A DNA stretch of 23,459 bases, from NCBI GenBank assembly GCA_964468725.1, contig CAYXVU010000082.1, forward strand, positions 1 to 23,459. Reading direction: 5' to 3'. The translations under genes and the position numbers were made by a program. Position 1 is the stretch's first letter, and each line of letters opens with the position of its first letter. This document shows, piece after piece, positions 1 through 6,906 of this stretch. The notes under the pieces were generated by a model. That model saw only the letters and a list, made by a program, of their open reading frames with translations. It was not told the origin of the DNA and did not search any database. The DNA is from CAYXVU01 sp964468725. Its GTDB lineage: Bacteria; Acidobacteriota; Blastocatellia; UBA7656.

Positions 1-1216
1 TCGCCGCCGAGTTGAGCGCGTGATCTATGCGCACGTCGAATTGATCGTTGCGCTCGCGTTGCGTCGGCGAGGAGACGAAGTTTTGAAAGGGCGTGTCACG
101 ATTCGGCTCCGGGTAGAGCGCCGCGATGCGAACGCCTATCGGATTTTGAAAGAAGGCGGGAATTTGATTGCCCGGAAACGGTTGCTGCGTGAACGGATTG
201 ATGGGCTTGTTAAACAAGCTCTGAGAAAAGTCGCCTTGCCGCTCGGCGAGCGTCGGAACATTGGTTACGCGGGTGATTCCTTCGCGGCTGCGCGTGCCTT
301 CGTAATCGCCGAAGAAGAAGGTTCGGTCTTTAATAATCGGCCCGCCGAGCGAGAAGCCGAATTGATTGCGTTGATAGACCGGCTCGTCGGGAGCGAAGAA
401 ATTGCGCGCATCGAGCGCGGCATTGCGGAAAAATTCATAGGCTGTGCCATGAAACCGATTCGCCCCGGAGTTCAACACGACATTGACTTGCGCTCCGGCG
501 TTGCGCCCGAATACCGCATCATAGCTGTGAGTGAGCAATTCGAATTCACGGATGGCATCCACCGCTGGCTTGACGCCGAAGGTGTTGAGTTTCGGATCGA
601 TGTTGTAGACGCCATCGAGCAAAAAGTTGTTGCTGTCTTCGCGCTGCCCGTTGACATTGAGGGCGAAATCGCCGCGCACCGAACCCGCTGAACCTTGCGC
701 GGGTGGCACGGCTCCGGGAACGAGCAAGCTCAACTCCAAGAAGTTGCGCCCGTCGAGCGGCAGCCCGGTGATCTGTCGGTTTTCGATGACCGTGCCGAGC
801 GCCAGCGAGTCTTTTTTCAGCGGCGCGCTGCCCGCGGCGACGACTGCTTCGGCGCTCACCTCACCGATCTGTAAAACCACATCAATGCGAAGTTCCTGAT
901 TGACCTGTATACCGACCTTTTGAATGAACTTTTTGTAGCCCGACATTTCGACTTCCAAGCGATACGGGCCGGGCGGCAACAAGGTGGCGAGGAACCAGCC
1001 TTCGTCGTTGCTGGTCAGACTCCGTTGTTCATTGGTCTCTTCGTGAATTAACTTGACCGCCGCTCCGGCGATCCGTCCGCCGGATGTGTCAGAGACCTCC
1101 CCGCGCAGAGACGCACGATGGGTTTGCGCGTAGAGAGCAGGCTGGAGCAGCAGGAAAGTCAAGAGTAGGGTGAGCAGAGGCCGGACATTCAAAAACCGAT
1201 TTTTCAATGGACGCAT
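1..1216 (-). CDS. Oar-like TonB-dependent receptor, N-terminal part (cut by window edge)
   Basis: An open frame of 405 codons runs from an ATG at 1216 off the left edge. The first 26 residues form a signal peptide (MRPLKNRFLNVRP, then a Leu-rich core ending ALYA|Q). Residues of about 30-115 read as a carboxypeptidase-regulatory-like beta-sandwich (LRGEVSDTSGGRIAGAAV, with PPGPYRLEVEMSGY further on). A plug-type domain follows, with LPLDGRNFLELSLLVPG, NFLLDGVYNID, FGRNAGAQVNVVLNSGAN and FGFSLGGPIIKDRTFFF, the typical order in Oar-like outer-membrane receptors. The beta-barrel lies mostly outside the window. Such proteins import or bind large substrates using TonB energy; the ligand cannot be told. 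A purine-rich GGGAAG lies about 13 nt before the ATG. An ATG at 1226 is in another frame. The gene is divergent from the phosphatase gene at 1577. Confidence 0.88.
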   Translation of the reverse strand, partial: MRPLKNRFLNVRPLLTLLLTFLLLQPALYAQTHRASLRGEVSDTSGGRIAGAAVKLIHEETNEQRSLTSNDEGWFLATLLPPGPYRLEVEMSGYKKFIQKVGIQVNQELRIDVVLQIGEVSAEAVVAAGSAPLKKDSLALGTVIENRQITGLPLDGRNFLELSLLVPGAVPPAQGSAGSVRGDFALNVNGQREDSNNFLLDGVYNIDPKLNTFGVKPAVDAIREFELLTHSYDAVFGRNAGAQVNVVLNSGANRFHGTAYEFFRNAALDARNFFAPDEPVYQRNQFGFSLGGPIIKDRTFFFGDYEGTRSREGITRVTNVPTLAERQGDFSQSLFNKPINPFTQQPFPGNQIPAFFQNPIGVRIAALYPEPNRDTPFQNFVSSPTQRERNDQFDVRIDHALNSAA

Positions 1217-1374
1217 GCGATTTCATCTTCCCTTTTTCAATATTCATTCCACCGACAGTTTTGCATTGGCCAAACGATCATATCAGTCGATTTTCTTAGA
1301 GAAAACCCGATTCGCAGTACGAGGTAGGAGGGTAAGAGGTTGCAAAACTCGTTGCCCGTTGGCAAAGCCCTAAA

Positions 1375-1403
1375 TTGACAGAGCCTTATTGCGAAAATAG
1401 ACT
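1375..1403 (+). promoter_or_regulatory. Candidate sigma70-type promoter for the phosphatase-P450-SDR genes
   Basis: A perfect TTGACA (1375-1380) is followed after 17 nt by TAGACT (1398-1403, 4 of 6 matches to TATAAT). It points at the gene starting at 1577 and would give a leader of about 165 nt. It sits in the 360-nt gap (1217-1576) between two divergent genes. That gap otherwise holds a TTGCC-CGTT-GGCAA inverted repeat near 1350-1364 and no convincing gene. Confidence 0.4.
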
Positions 1404-1576
1404 TCCAATCGCTTTGCCGAAAGCATCTGTAAAATTTTGTAAAAGGCGGCGGCCAGCGCCCTGCGCGCCAACGGGTGAGCGTTTCCAATTGCCTCCTCTT
1501 ACGGCAAGCGGGAGCAGGCGCGCAGAGATTTTCAGGTTGCGATTTTCGTTAATCGGGCGCGAAGAGAGAAACTTTC

Positions 1577-2296
1577 ATGAGCCAACTGCTCTTTATCCGT
1601 CACGGGCAGGCGTCGTTGTTTGCCGATGACTATGACAAACTCTCGCCCATTGGCGAAGCGCAGGCGCGCAAGCTGGGCGAGCATTGGGTTAAACAGCAAG
1701 TGCGCTTTGATGCGGTCTATAGCGGCACGCTGCAACGCCAGTTCAAGACCGCAACCATTGTTGGCGAAATCTACCATCAAGCCGGGCTCCTCTGGCCACA
1801 AGTGGAAACCCTCGCCGGGTTCAACGAGTATAACGGCGATGCCATCGTCGAAAAATTCGTTCCCCTCGCCGCCGAAAACGACGCCACCATCCAACGATTG
1901 GTCGCCGATTATGAGCGCTCAATCGGCATGCCCGAACGCTCGCGCCATTTTCAAAGACTGTTCGAAGCGGTCACTCAACGTTGGGTTGCCGGTGATCTCG
2001 CGCACGAAGAGGTAGAGTCATGGCGCGTCTTTCATGAGCGTGTGCGCGCCGCCATCGCACAGATCACACAGAAGGCCGGAAGCGGAAGCCGACTGGCGGT
2101 CTTCACTTCGGGCGGCCCGACGGCGGTTGCCGTGCAACTGGCTGTGCGCGCGCCCGAAGCCGCCGCGCTGGACTTCAACTGGCGACTGCGAAACTGTTCG
2201 CTTACCGAAATCGTCTTCAGCCGCGAGCGCTTCACCCTCGATGTCTTCAACGCGATTCCGCACCTTGATGACCCGATGATGTGGACATACCGATAA
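1577..2296 (+). CDS. Histidine phosphatase (phosphoglycerate mutase-like) family protein
   Basis: The 239-residue product opens with LLFIRHGQASL, the RHG motif (residues 8-10) that carries the phospho-accepting His9 of the histidine phosphatase superfamily. LSPIGEAQARKLG (22-34) and VYSGTLQRQFKTATIV (47-62) are also typical. In the family the second catalytic His normally sits in an SHGG motif near the C-terminus. Here the matching place reads VFTSGGPTAV (residues 175-184), so that His is replaced by Ser178. The protein may still be a phosphatase, but substrate and activity cannot be assigned. The ATG at 1577 is preceded by GAGAG about 8 nt upstream. The P450 gene begins 17 nt after its stop, so the two are probably co-transcribed. 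Confidence 0.85.
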   Translation: MSQLLFIRHGQASLFADDYDKLSPIGEAQARKLGEHWVKQQVRFDAVYSGTLQRQFKTATIVGEIYHQAGLLWPQVETLAGFNEYNGDAIVEKFVPLAAENDATIQRLVADYERSIGMPERSRHFQRLFEAVTQRWVAGDLAHEEVESWRVFHERVRAAIAQITQKAGSGSRLAVFTSGGPTAVAVQLAVRAPEAAALDFNWRLRNCSLTEIVFSRERFTLDVFNAIPHLDDPMMWTYR

Positions 2297-2313
2297 AGGG
2301 GTACGACAAGAGT

Positions 2314-3681
2314 ATGGCAAAACTTTCGGCCAACGCGCCGCCCGTCGTCCGCGGCCATCCACTGTGGGGCAATATGCGCGAGTTGCGCCGCGCGCCGCTC
2401 AAACTCTACACCGATATGCATGGGCAGTTCGGCGATGTCATCTGTCTGCGCGCCCTTCCCGGTTTTTATTGGTACTCGATTCGCCATCCGAAAGATGTCG
2501 AGTACGTCCTGCACACCAATCAGCATAACTATCGCAAGCCGGATGCTTTTAACAAACCGCTCAGTCTGTTGATCGGCAACGGCTTGCTGGTGAGCGAAGG
2601 GGCGTTTTGGTTGCGGCAGCGACGTTTGATGCAACCGGCGTTTCATCGGCAAAAACTGGCGGCGCTCACTCAATTGATGGCTGATTCGGCGGTCACCCTT
2701 GCGGATGAGTGGGAAGCGCAGGCTGGCAGCGGCGCGGTGATTGACGTTGCCGCAGAGATGATGCGAGTGACCTTGAAAGTGGTCAGCCGCGCGCTCTTCT
2801 CCACCGATGTGAGCGATGAAGCGAGTCGGCTGGGAGGCGCAATTCGTGAAGTCTTCGATCACCTCGGCTATCGCCTCAATACGCTATTTGCTTGGCCGCT
2901 CAGCGTGCCGACGCCGCGCAATCGCCGCTTCCTCGCCGCCAAGCGCATCCTCGATGAAAGCGTCTTTCACATCATCAACGAACGTCGGCGAACGGGCGAA
3001 GATCCCGGCGACCTGCTTTCGATGTTGCTGGCGGCGCGCGATGAAGAGACCGGCGAAGCGATGACCGATGAGCAACTGCGCGATGAAGTGTTGATCCTGA
3101 TGGTCGCAGGGCACGAGACCACAGGCGCGGCGCTGACTTGGACCTGGCATCTGCTCAATCAACACCCGGAGGCGCGCGAAAAGATGCAGGCGGAGATTCG
3201 CCAAACTCTCGCGGGGCGAACGCCAAACTATGACGATTTGCCGAAACTCGTTTACACGCGGCAGGTCTTCGAAGAAGCCCTGCGCCTCTATCCGCCCGCT
3301 TGGGGGGTGGCGCGTGAGGCCATCAAAGACGATCAAATCGGCGGCTACGATATTGCCAAAGGCACAATCATTAACGTCAGCATCTGGGCAACCCATCGCC
3401 ACCCGGAGATTTGGGAACGACCCGATGAGTTCGATCCGCAACGCTTTGCGCCCGAAGCGGCGAGCGCGCGACCCAAATTCGCTTACTATCCGTTTGGCGG
3501 CGGCGGGCGACAATGTATCGGCAATAGCTTTGCTATGATCGAAGCGACCTTGATACTGGCGACGCTGGCACAACGCTATCGCTTGACGACGGTGCTCGGC
3601 CATCCGGTGATTCCCGATTCGACCTTTGCGTTGCGCGCCAAGCATGGACTCAAAATGACGATACATCATCACGCAAGTTGA
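2314..3681 (+). CDS. Cytochrome P450 monooxygenase
   Basis: This 455-residue protein has every P450 landmark: the I-helix oxygen-binding motif AGHETT (265-270), the K-helix ExxR (E321-A-L-R324) followed by LYPP, the PERF-like DEFDPQRF, and the heme loop FGGGGRQCIG (394-403), in which Cys401 is the heme thiolate ligand. There is no N-terminal membrane anchor and no fused reductase, so it is a soluble enzyme needing separate redox partners, none of which is encoded nearby. It would insert one oxygen atom into an organic substrate, unknown here. I chose the ATG at 2314, with AAGGGG about 12 nt upstream. A GTG at 2281 would add 11 residues and overlap the upstream gene. The neighbouring dehydrogenase may act on the hydroxylated product (inference). 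Confidence 0.93.
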   Translation: MAKLSANAPPVVRGHPLWGNMRELRRAPLKLYTDMHGQFGDVICLRALPGFYWYSIRHPKDVEYVLHTNQHNYRKPDAFNKPLSLLIGNGLLVSEGAFWLRQRRLMQPAFHRQKLAALTQLMADSAVTLADEWEAQAGSGAVIDVAAEMMRVTLKVVSRALFSTDVSDEASRLGGAIREVFDHLGYRLNTLFAWPLSVPTPRNRRFLAAKRILDESVFHIINERRRTGEDPGDLLSMLLAARDEETGEAMTDEQLRDEVLILMVAGHETTGAALTWTWHLLNQHPEAREKMQAEIRQTLAGRTPNYDDLPKLVYTRQVFEEALRLYPPAWGVAREAIKDDQIGGYDIAKGTIINVSIWATHRHPEIWERPDEFDPQRFAPEAASARPKFAYYPFGGGGRQCIGNSFAMIEATLILATLAQRYRLTTVLGHPVIPDSTFALRAKHGLKMTIHHHAS

Positions 3682-3763
3682 GTGTCGAAGGTCGCCGGTC
3701 GGGAAACGATTCGGTAACCCGCAGCCTTCAACAGTCAACGAAAACTTTAGGAGGGATTCACCC

Positions 3764-4531
3764 GTGACTACTTCAACCAACCTCGCAGGCAAAGTTGCCA
3801 TTGTGACTGGCGGCGGGCGCGGCATTGGCAAAGCCATTGCCTATCGCCTTGCCGAAGCGGGCGCCAATGTCGTCATCGCCAGTCGCAAACTCGATGTTCT
3901 CGAAGCGACGGCGAAAGAGTTCGCGCCGTTATCCGGCAAGACCGTCCCCATCGTTTGCCACGTCGGGCGTGTGGATGATTTGGCAAATCTTGTGCAGCAG
4001 ACTGAAGAGCAACTCGGCGCCGTAGATGTTTTGGTCAATAACAGCGCCACCAACATCGGGCAAGGAAACTCGCTCGACCTGACCGACGAGATGTTTTTCA
4101 AGATGTTCGAAATCAATGTGTTGTCTGCGATGCGCCTCGTCAATCGCATCGCGCCGCGCATGATCGAACGCGGTACGGGCGGTTCGATCATCAATCTGGT
4201 TTCGATTGCCGGACTGCGCCCGCAATTCGAAGGCTTGTTGTATAGCGCGACCAAAGCGGCCTTGATTATGATGACGCGCAACTGGGCGATGGAACTGGGC
4301 AAGCACAATATCCGCGTCAACTCCATCGCACCGGGATTGATTCAAACGGATTTCAGCGAATTCTTCTGGAAGAACGAAGAGCGCATGAAGTACCTCACGC
4401 AAAATCAGCCCCTCCCGCGCATCGGTGTGCCGGAAGAGGTTGGCGGGCTTGCCCTCTATCTGGCATCGGCAGACTCTTCTTATGTAACCGGGCAGACCTT
4501 CGTCGTTGACGGCGGCGCGTTGACTCGCTAG
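3764..4531 (+). CDS. Short-chain dehydrogenase/reductase (SDR)
   Basis: The 255-residue product is a classical SDR. The Rossmann nucleotide-binding motif is TGGGRGIG (15-22), followed by NNSA (92-95), Asn118, and the catalytic Ser147, Tyr160 and Lys164 in YSATK. The C-terminal end ...FVVDGGALTR is typical of FabG-like and DHRS4-like enzymes, which oxidise alcohols or reduce carbonyls using NAD(P)(H). Arg19 in the glycine motif and Ser40-Arg41 after beta-2 are compatible with NADP(H), but this is not decisive. Translation starts at a GTG (3764) with a perfect AGGAGG at 3749-3754, 9 nt upstream. The gene lies 82 nt downstream of the P450, which suggests a shared oxidative pathway. The exact substrate is unknown. 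Confidence 0.92.
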   Translation: MTTSTNLAGKVAIVTGGGRGIGKAIAYRLAEAGANVVIASRKLDVLEATAKEFAPLSGKTVPIVCHVGRVDDLANLVQQTEEQLGAVDVLVNNSATNIGQGNSLDLTDEMFFKMFEINVLSAMRLVNRIAPRMIERGTGGSIINLVSIAGLRPQFEGLLYSATKAALIMMTRNWAMELGKHNIRVNSIAPGLIQTDFSEFFWKNEERMKYLTQNQPLPRIGVPEEVGGLALYLASADSSYVTGQTFVVDGGALTR

Positions 4532-4650
4532 CGGGCTACAAACAAGCCGCTGTTGGCTGAGGAGGTCTTTGTCATCCGGCAGCGGCTCGCAATTTTCTTC
4601 ATTTCATGCGCCCAACCAACCTCGTCTGCTCATCGGGCATCAGAAGCCGC

Positions 4651-4664
4651 GAATCGTTCGATTC
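4651..4664. promoter_or_regulatory. Perfect inverted repeat upstream of the class D beta-lactamase
   Basis: GAATCG-TT-CGATTC is a perfect 6-bp inverted repeat with a 2-nt centre, ending 30 nt before the beta-lactamase ATG. Its size and place fit an operator for a dimeric regulator. It does not match the BlaI/MecI type (TACA-N-TGTA), and no regulator gene is adjacent. It could also be chance. Confidence 0.25.
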
Positions 4665-4694
4665 ATACTTTTTCCAATTGATGAGGTCAACGGC

Positions 4695-5519
4695 ATGAAG
4701 AGATGGTTTAGTCTGGTGGTAGTGGTGTGGCTGTTCGGTGGCGGGCTGACGGGTTCGGCGAAACCCCGATGGGAAGAGCGCAAAGAATGGGGCAAACCGT
4801 TTTTGCAAGCTGATGTGAAGGGCTGCTTCTTGCTCTATGATCTGCGGCGCGACCGGTATTTCGCTTTTGATAAGAAGCGCGCAACGACCGGCTATATTCC
4901 GGCTTCGACCTTCAAAATCTTCAACTCGCTGGTGGCGCTTGAAACCGGCGTCCTCTCCGGCATTGATGAAGCCCTCAAGTGGGACGGGGTGGATCGAGGC
5001 AGCGATGGGTGGAATCAAGATCAGAACATGCGACAAGCCTTTTCTCGATCCACCGTCTGGTTCTATCAAGAGGTGGCGCGGCGCGTCGGGCAACCACGCA
5101 TGCAGGGTTATCTGAATCGCGTCGGCTATGGCAATCGCAACCTTAGTGGCGGCATTGATCGCTTCTGGCTCGATGGCAAGCTGCGCATTTCGCCGCTCGA
5201 ACAACTGCGCTTTCTGGTGCGCCTCTATCGCAATGAACTGCCTTTCGCACAGCCCAATCTGGATTTGGTAAAAGAGATTTTTATCAATGAAAAAACTGAT
5301 GCCTATGTGTTGCGCGCCAAAACCGGATGGGGAAGGCAACTTACCCCGGAGATGCGTGAGCGGAAAGGCGCAGAGATTGGTTGGTGGGTCGGCTACGTCG
5401 AACGCGCCGATAACGTCTACTTTTTCGCTCTCAACCTCGACATCCGCAAACCTGCCGATGCCGATCAGCGCAAACCGATTGCCAGAGAGATTCTGCGCGC
5501 CATGAAGATTATCGAGTAG
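4695..5519 (+). CDS. Class D (OXA-type) beta-lactamase
   Basis: The 274-residue product has a signal peptide (MKRWFSLVVVVWLF..., cleavage probably near TGSA|K), so it acts in the periplasm. The class D motifs appear in order and with usual spacing: S71-T-F-K74 (nucleophile Ser71, and Lys74, which is carboxylated in this class), S119-T-V121, Y145-G-N147, FWLDG (157-161) and K209-T-G211. These enzymes hydrolyse penicillins and sometimes oxacillin or carbapenems; the spectrum cannot be read from sequence. The ATG at 4695 has GAGG 8 nt upstream and begins directly at the signal peptide. An in-frame TTG at 4569 would add 42 residues with no purpose and is rejected. A class A-like enzyme is encoded 300 nt downstream. 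Confidence 0.92.
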   Translation: MKRWFSLVVVVWLFGGGLTGSAKPRWEERKEWGKPFLQADVKGCFLLYDLRRDRYFAFDKKRATTGYIPASTFKIFNSLVALETGVLSGIDEALKWDGVDRGSDGWNQDQNMRQAFSRSTVWFYQEVARRVGQPRMQGYLNRVGYGNRNLSGGIDRFWLDGKLRISPLEQLRFLVRLYRNELPFAQPNLDLVKEIFINEKTDAYVLRAKTGWGRQLTPEMRERKGAEIGWWVGYVERADNVYFFALNLDIRKPADADQRKPIAREILRAMKIIE

Positions 5520-5535
5520 CCTATCACGCGCCTCT

Positions 5536-5670
5536 CTACTGCGCGGTTAAATGCGCTTGTTGAAAGCGTTTGAAGATCGCCTTGGCAATCTTAGGAGGGG
5601 CGACGCTTTGACGCTTCAATGCGGCAGCTTTCGCGCGCGCTATCGCTCTGTTGACGAGAAACGGTTTCAT
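5536..5670 (-). CDS. Possible small basic protein (44 aa), second of a coupled pair
   Basis: This frame starts with the ATG at 5670, which overlaps the stop codon of the preceding small frame as TAATG. It encodes 44 residues with ten Lys/Arg and no Asp/Glu (MKPFLVNRAIARAKAAALKR, then a similar Lys/Arg-rich half). No known family is recognised. It may be a real cationic peptide, the decayed end of an older gene, or a chance open frame. It fills most of the 300-nt gap between the two beta-lactamase genes, which otherwise shows nothing. Confidence 0.2.
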   Translation of the reverse strand: MKPFLVNRAIARAKAAALKRQSVAPPKIAKAIFKRFQQAHLTAQ

Positions 5671-5798
5671 TACATAGCGGAAGAGGTTGAGAGGCGGGCG
5701 CCGACCCCTTCTGGCCAAATTACCAATACAAGGCGGCGCTTTTCGAGTTCTTGCTTGAGCAAACCGAGGGTTTCGGTTTTAATGCGAAGGCTCGTCAT
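5670..5798 (-). CDS. Possible small protein (42 aa), first of a coupled pair
   Basis: An ATG at 5798 opens a 42-residue frame (MTSLRIKTETLGLLKQELEK, then RRLVLVIWPEGVGARLSTSS) ending in TAA at 5670-5672. It has a Leu/Glu/Lys helix-like start and a short hydrophobic strand. No ribosome binding site is clear. It starts 21 nt from the divergent class A beta-lactamase gene, leaving little room for a promoter. It may be the front of a gene whose frame has shifted into the 5536-5670 frame. No family is recognised. Confidence 0.18.
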   Translation of the reverse strand: MTSLRIKTETLGLLKQELEKRRLVLVIWPEGVGARLSTSSAM

Positions 5799-5819
5799 CA
5801 CCCATCATCGAGGTTGATT

Positions 5820-6758
5820 ATGAACCGACAACAGACGCCCATCACAGCTTTGCTAACGGCGGTGCTACTCCTTGCTGCGCCGCTACGGGCACAGCAATCG
5901 GCACAGCCGCCCGCGCCGCTGGCGCGCTTGCAGAGCAATATCGAACGGATCACGCGCTCGGTCAATGCCAAGTGGGGCATCTATCTGAAGTGTCTGGAGA
6001 CCGGCGAAGAGATTGCCATCAACGCCGATGAAGTGATGGACACCATGAGCGTGATTAAAATTCCGCTGATGGTCGAAGCCTTTCGCCAAATCGAAGAGGG
6101 CAAGTTCGCGCTCACCGACCGCATCACTCTGAAAGACGCCGATAAACGACCCGGCACAGGCATTATGCGTTCGCTCGATGCGGGCGCGACGATGACGATC
6201 AAGGATGTCATCACCCTGATGACTATTGTGAGCGACAACACGGCAACCGATGTGATGTTCGAGAAGGTTGGCGGCACCGAGCTAGTCAACCGGCTTATGC
6301 AAAGTTATGGCTTGAAGACCATCAAAGCGACGCATCCGACGGCGGAATGGTTCAAAGCCTTGCGCGCCGCTTCGCCCAACTTTGAACAGTTTCACCGCGA
6401 TGGCAAAACGCCTTTCGGCCTGTCGTCGGCAAGAGAGATGGGCAGACTGCTGGAAAAGATCAAAAAGGGCGAAGCCGTCAGCCCGAAAGCCAGCGAGCAG
6501 ATGCTTGAAATCCTGCGCGGACAGGTCTATTCATCGCGGCTGCCCAAATATGTCACCGGCTTTCGCGTGCCGCACAAGACGGGCGATTTTCTTCCTTACA
6601 TCGGCAATGATGTCGGCATATTGGAAAGCCAACATCGCAACATCGTGATTTGCGTCTTCACGGCAAATCACTATGGCATCGGCGCTCACCTGGAAGACGC
6701 CATCGCGCGCCTCGCCGAACAGGTCGCCAATTACTTCGCCATGCGGGCGGCAACCTAA
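5820..6758 (+). CDS. Class A-like serine beta-lactamase
   Basis: The 312-residue product begins with a signal peptide (MNRQQTPITALLTAVLLLAA, cleavage probably at LRA|Q), so it is exported. The penicillin-interacting serine hydrolase motifs are present: S77-V-I-K80 (nucleophile and Lys), S138-D-N140 and K253-T-G255 (in PHKTGDF). The class A general base Glu, usually in an ExxLN omega-loop motif, is not obvious. The best candidate is Glu189 in PNFEQFHRD. The enzyme could be a true beta-lactamase of a divergent group or a related serine hydrolase. The ATG at 5820 has GAGG 6 nt upstream. An earlier in-frame start at 5751 would precede the signal peptide and is unlikely. It lies 300 nt after the class D gene on the same strand. 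Confidence 0.87.
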   Translation: MNRQQTPITALLTAVLLLAAPLRAQQSAQPPAPLARLQSNIERITRSVNAKWGIYLKCLETGEEIAINADEVMDTMSVIKIPLMVEAFRQIEEGKFALTDRITLKDADKRPGTGIMRSLDAGATMTIKDVITLMTIVSDNTATDVMFEKVGGTELVNRLMQSYGLKTIKATHPTAEWFKALRAASPNFEQFHRDGKTPFGLSSAREMGRLLEKIKKGEAVSPKASEQMLEILRGQVYSSRLPKYVTGFRVPHKTGDFLPYIGNDVGILESQHRNIVICVFTANHYGIGAHLEDAIARLAEQVANYFAMRAAT

Positions 6759-6891
6759 TGCGCAGTTCGAAGGCGTGAAAAATCGCCTTCGGCAGAATTT
6801 GACCTACCAAGCTACGAAGCGGAATGGATCTTCGTCGACAACCCCTCCGAAACGGTTTTTCTGACCCTTACGAGGCGAATCGCGCCTTTGT

Positions 6892-6897
6892 TATAAT
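6892..6897 (+). promoter_or_regulatory. -10 box of alaS (leaderless or near-leaderless start)
   Basis: TATAAT matches the consensus perfectly and ends 9 nt before the alaS ATG (6907). Transcription starting about 7 nt after the box would place the 5' end within a few bases of the start codon. No Shine-Dalgarno sequence lies between. A -35 is poor (TTACGA at 6868-6873, 18-nt spacer). Confidence 0.5.
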
Positions 6898-6906
6898 CCC
6901 TCGCTT

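Noticed and set aside
20..691. A 223-codon plus-strand frame at the left edge
   Set aside because: It is the reverse of the partial receptor gene, whose plug and regulatory-like domains are clear on the other strand.
2032..3837. Two long minus-strand frames opposite the P450 and SDR genes
   Set aside because: Both are antisense to genes with full catalytic motifs and carry no motif of their own.
4559..4571. GAGGAGG followed by an in-frame TTG upstream of the class D gene
   Set aside because: The spacing to the TTG is only 3 nt, and the extra 42 residues would precede a normal signal peptide; the ATG at 4695 is far better.
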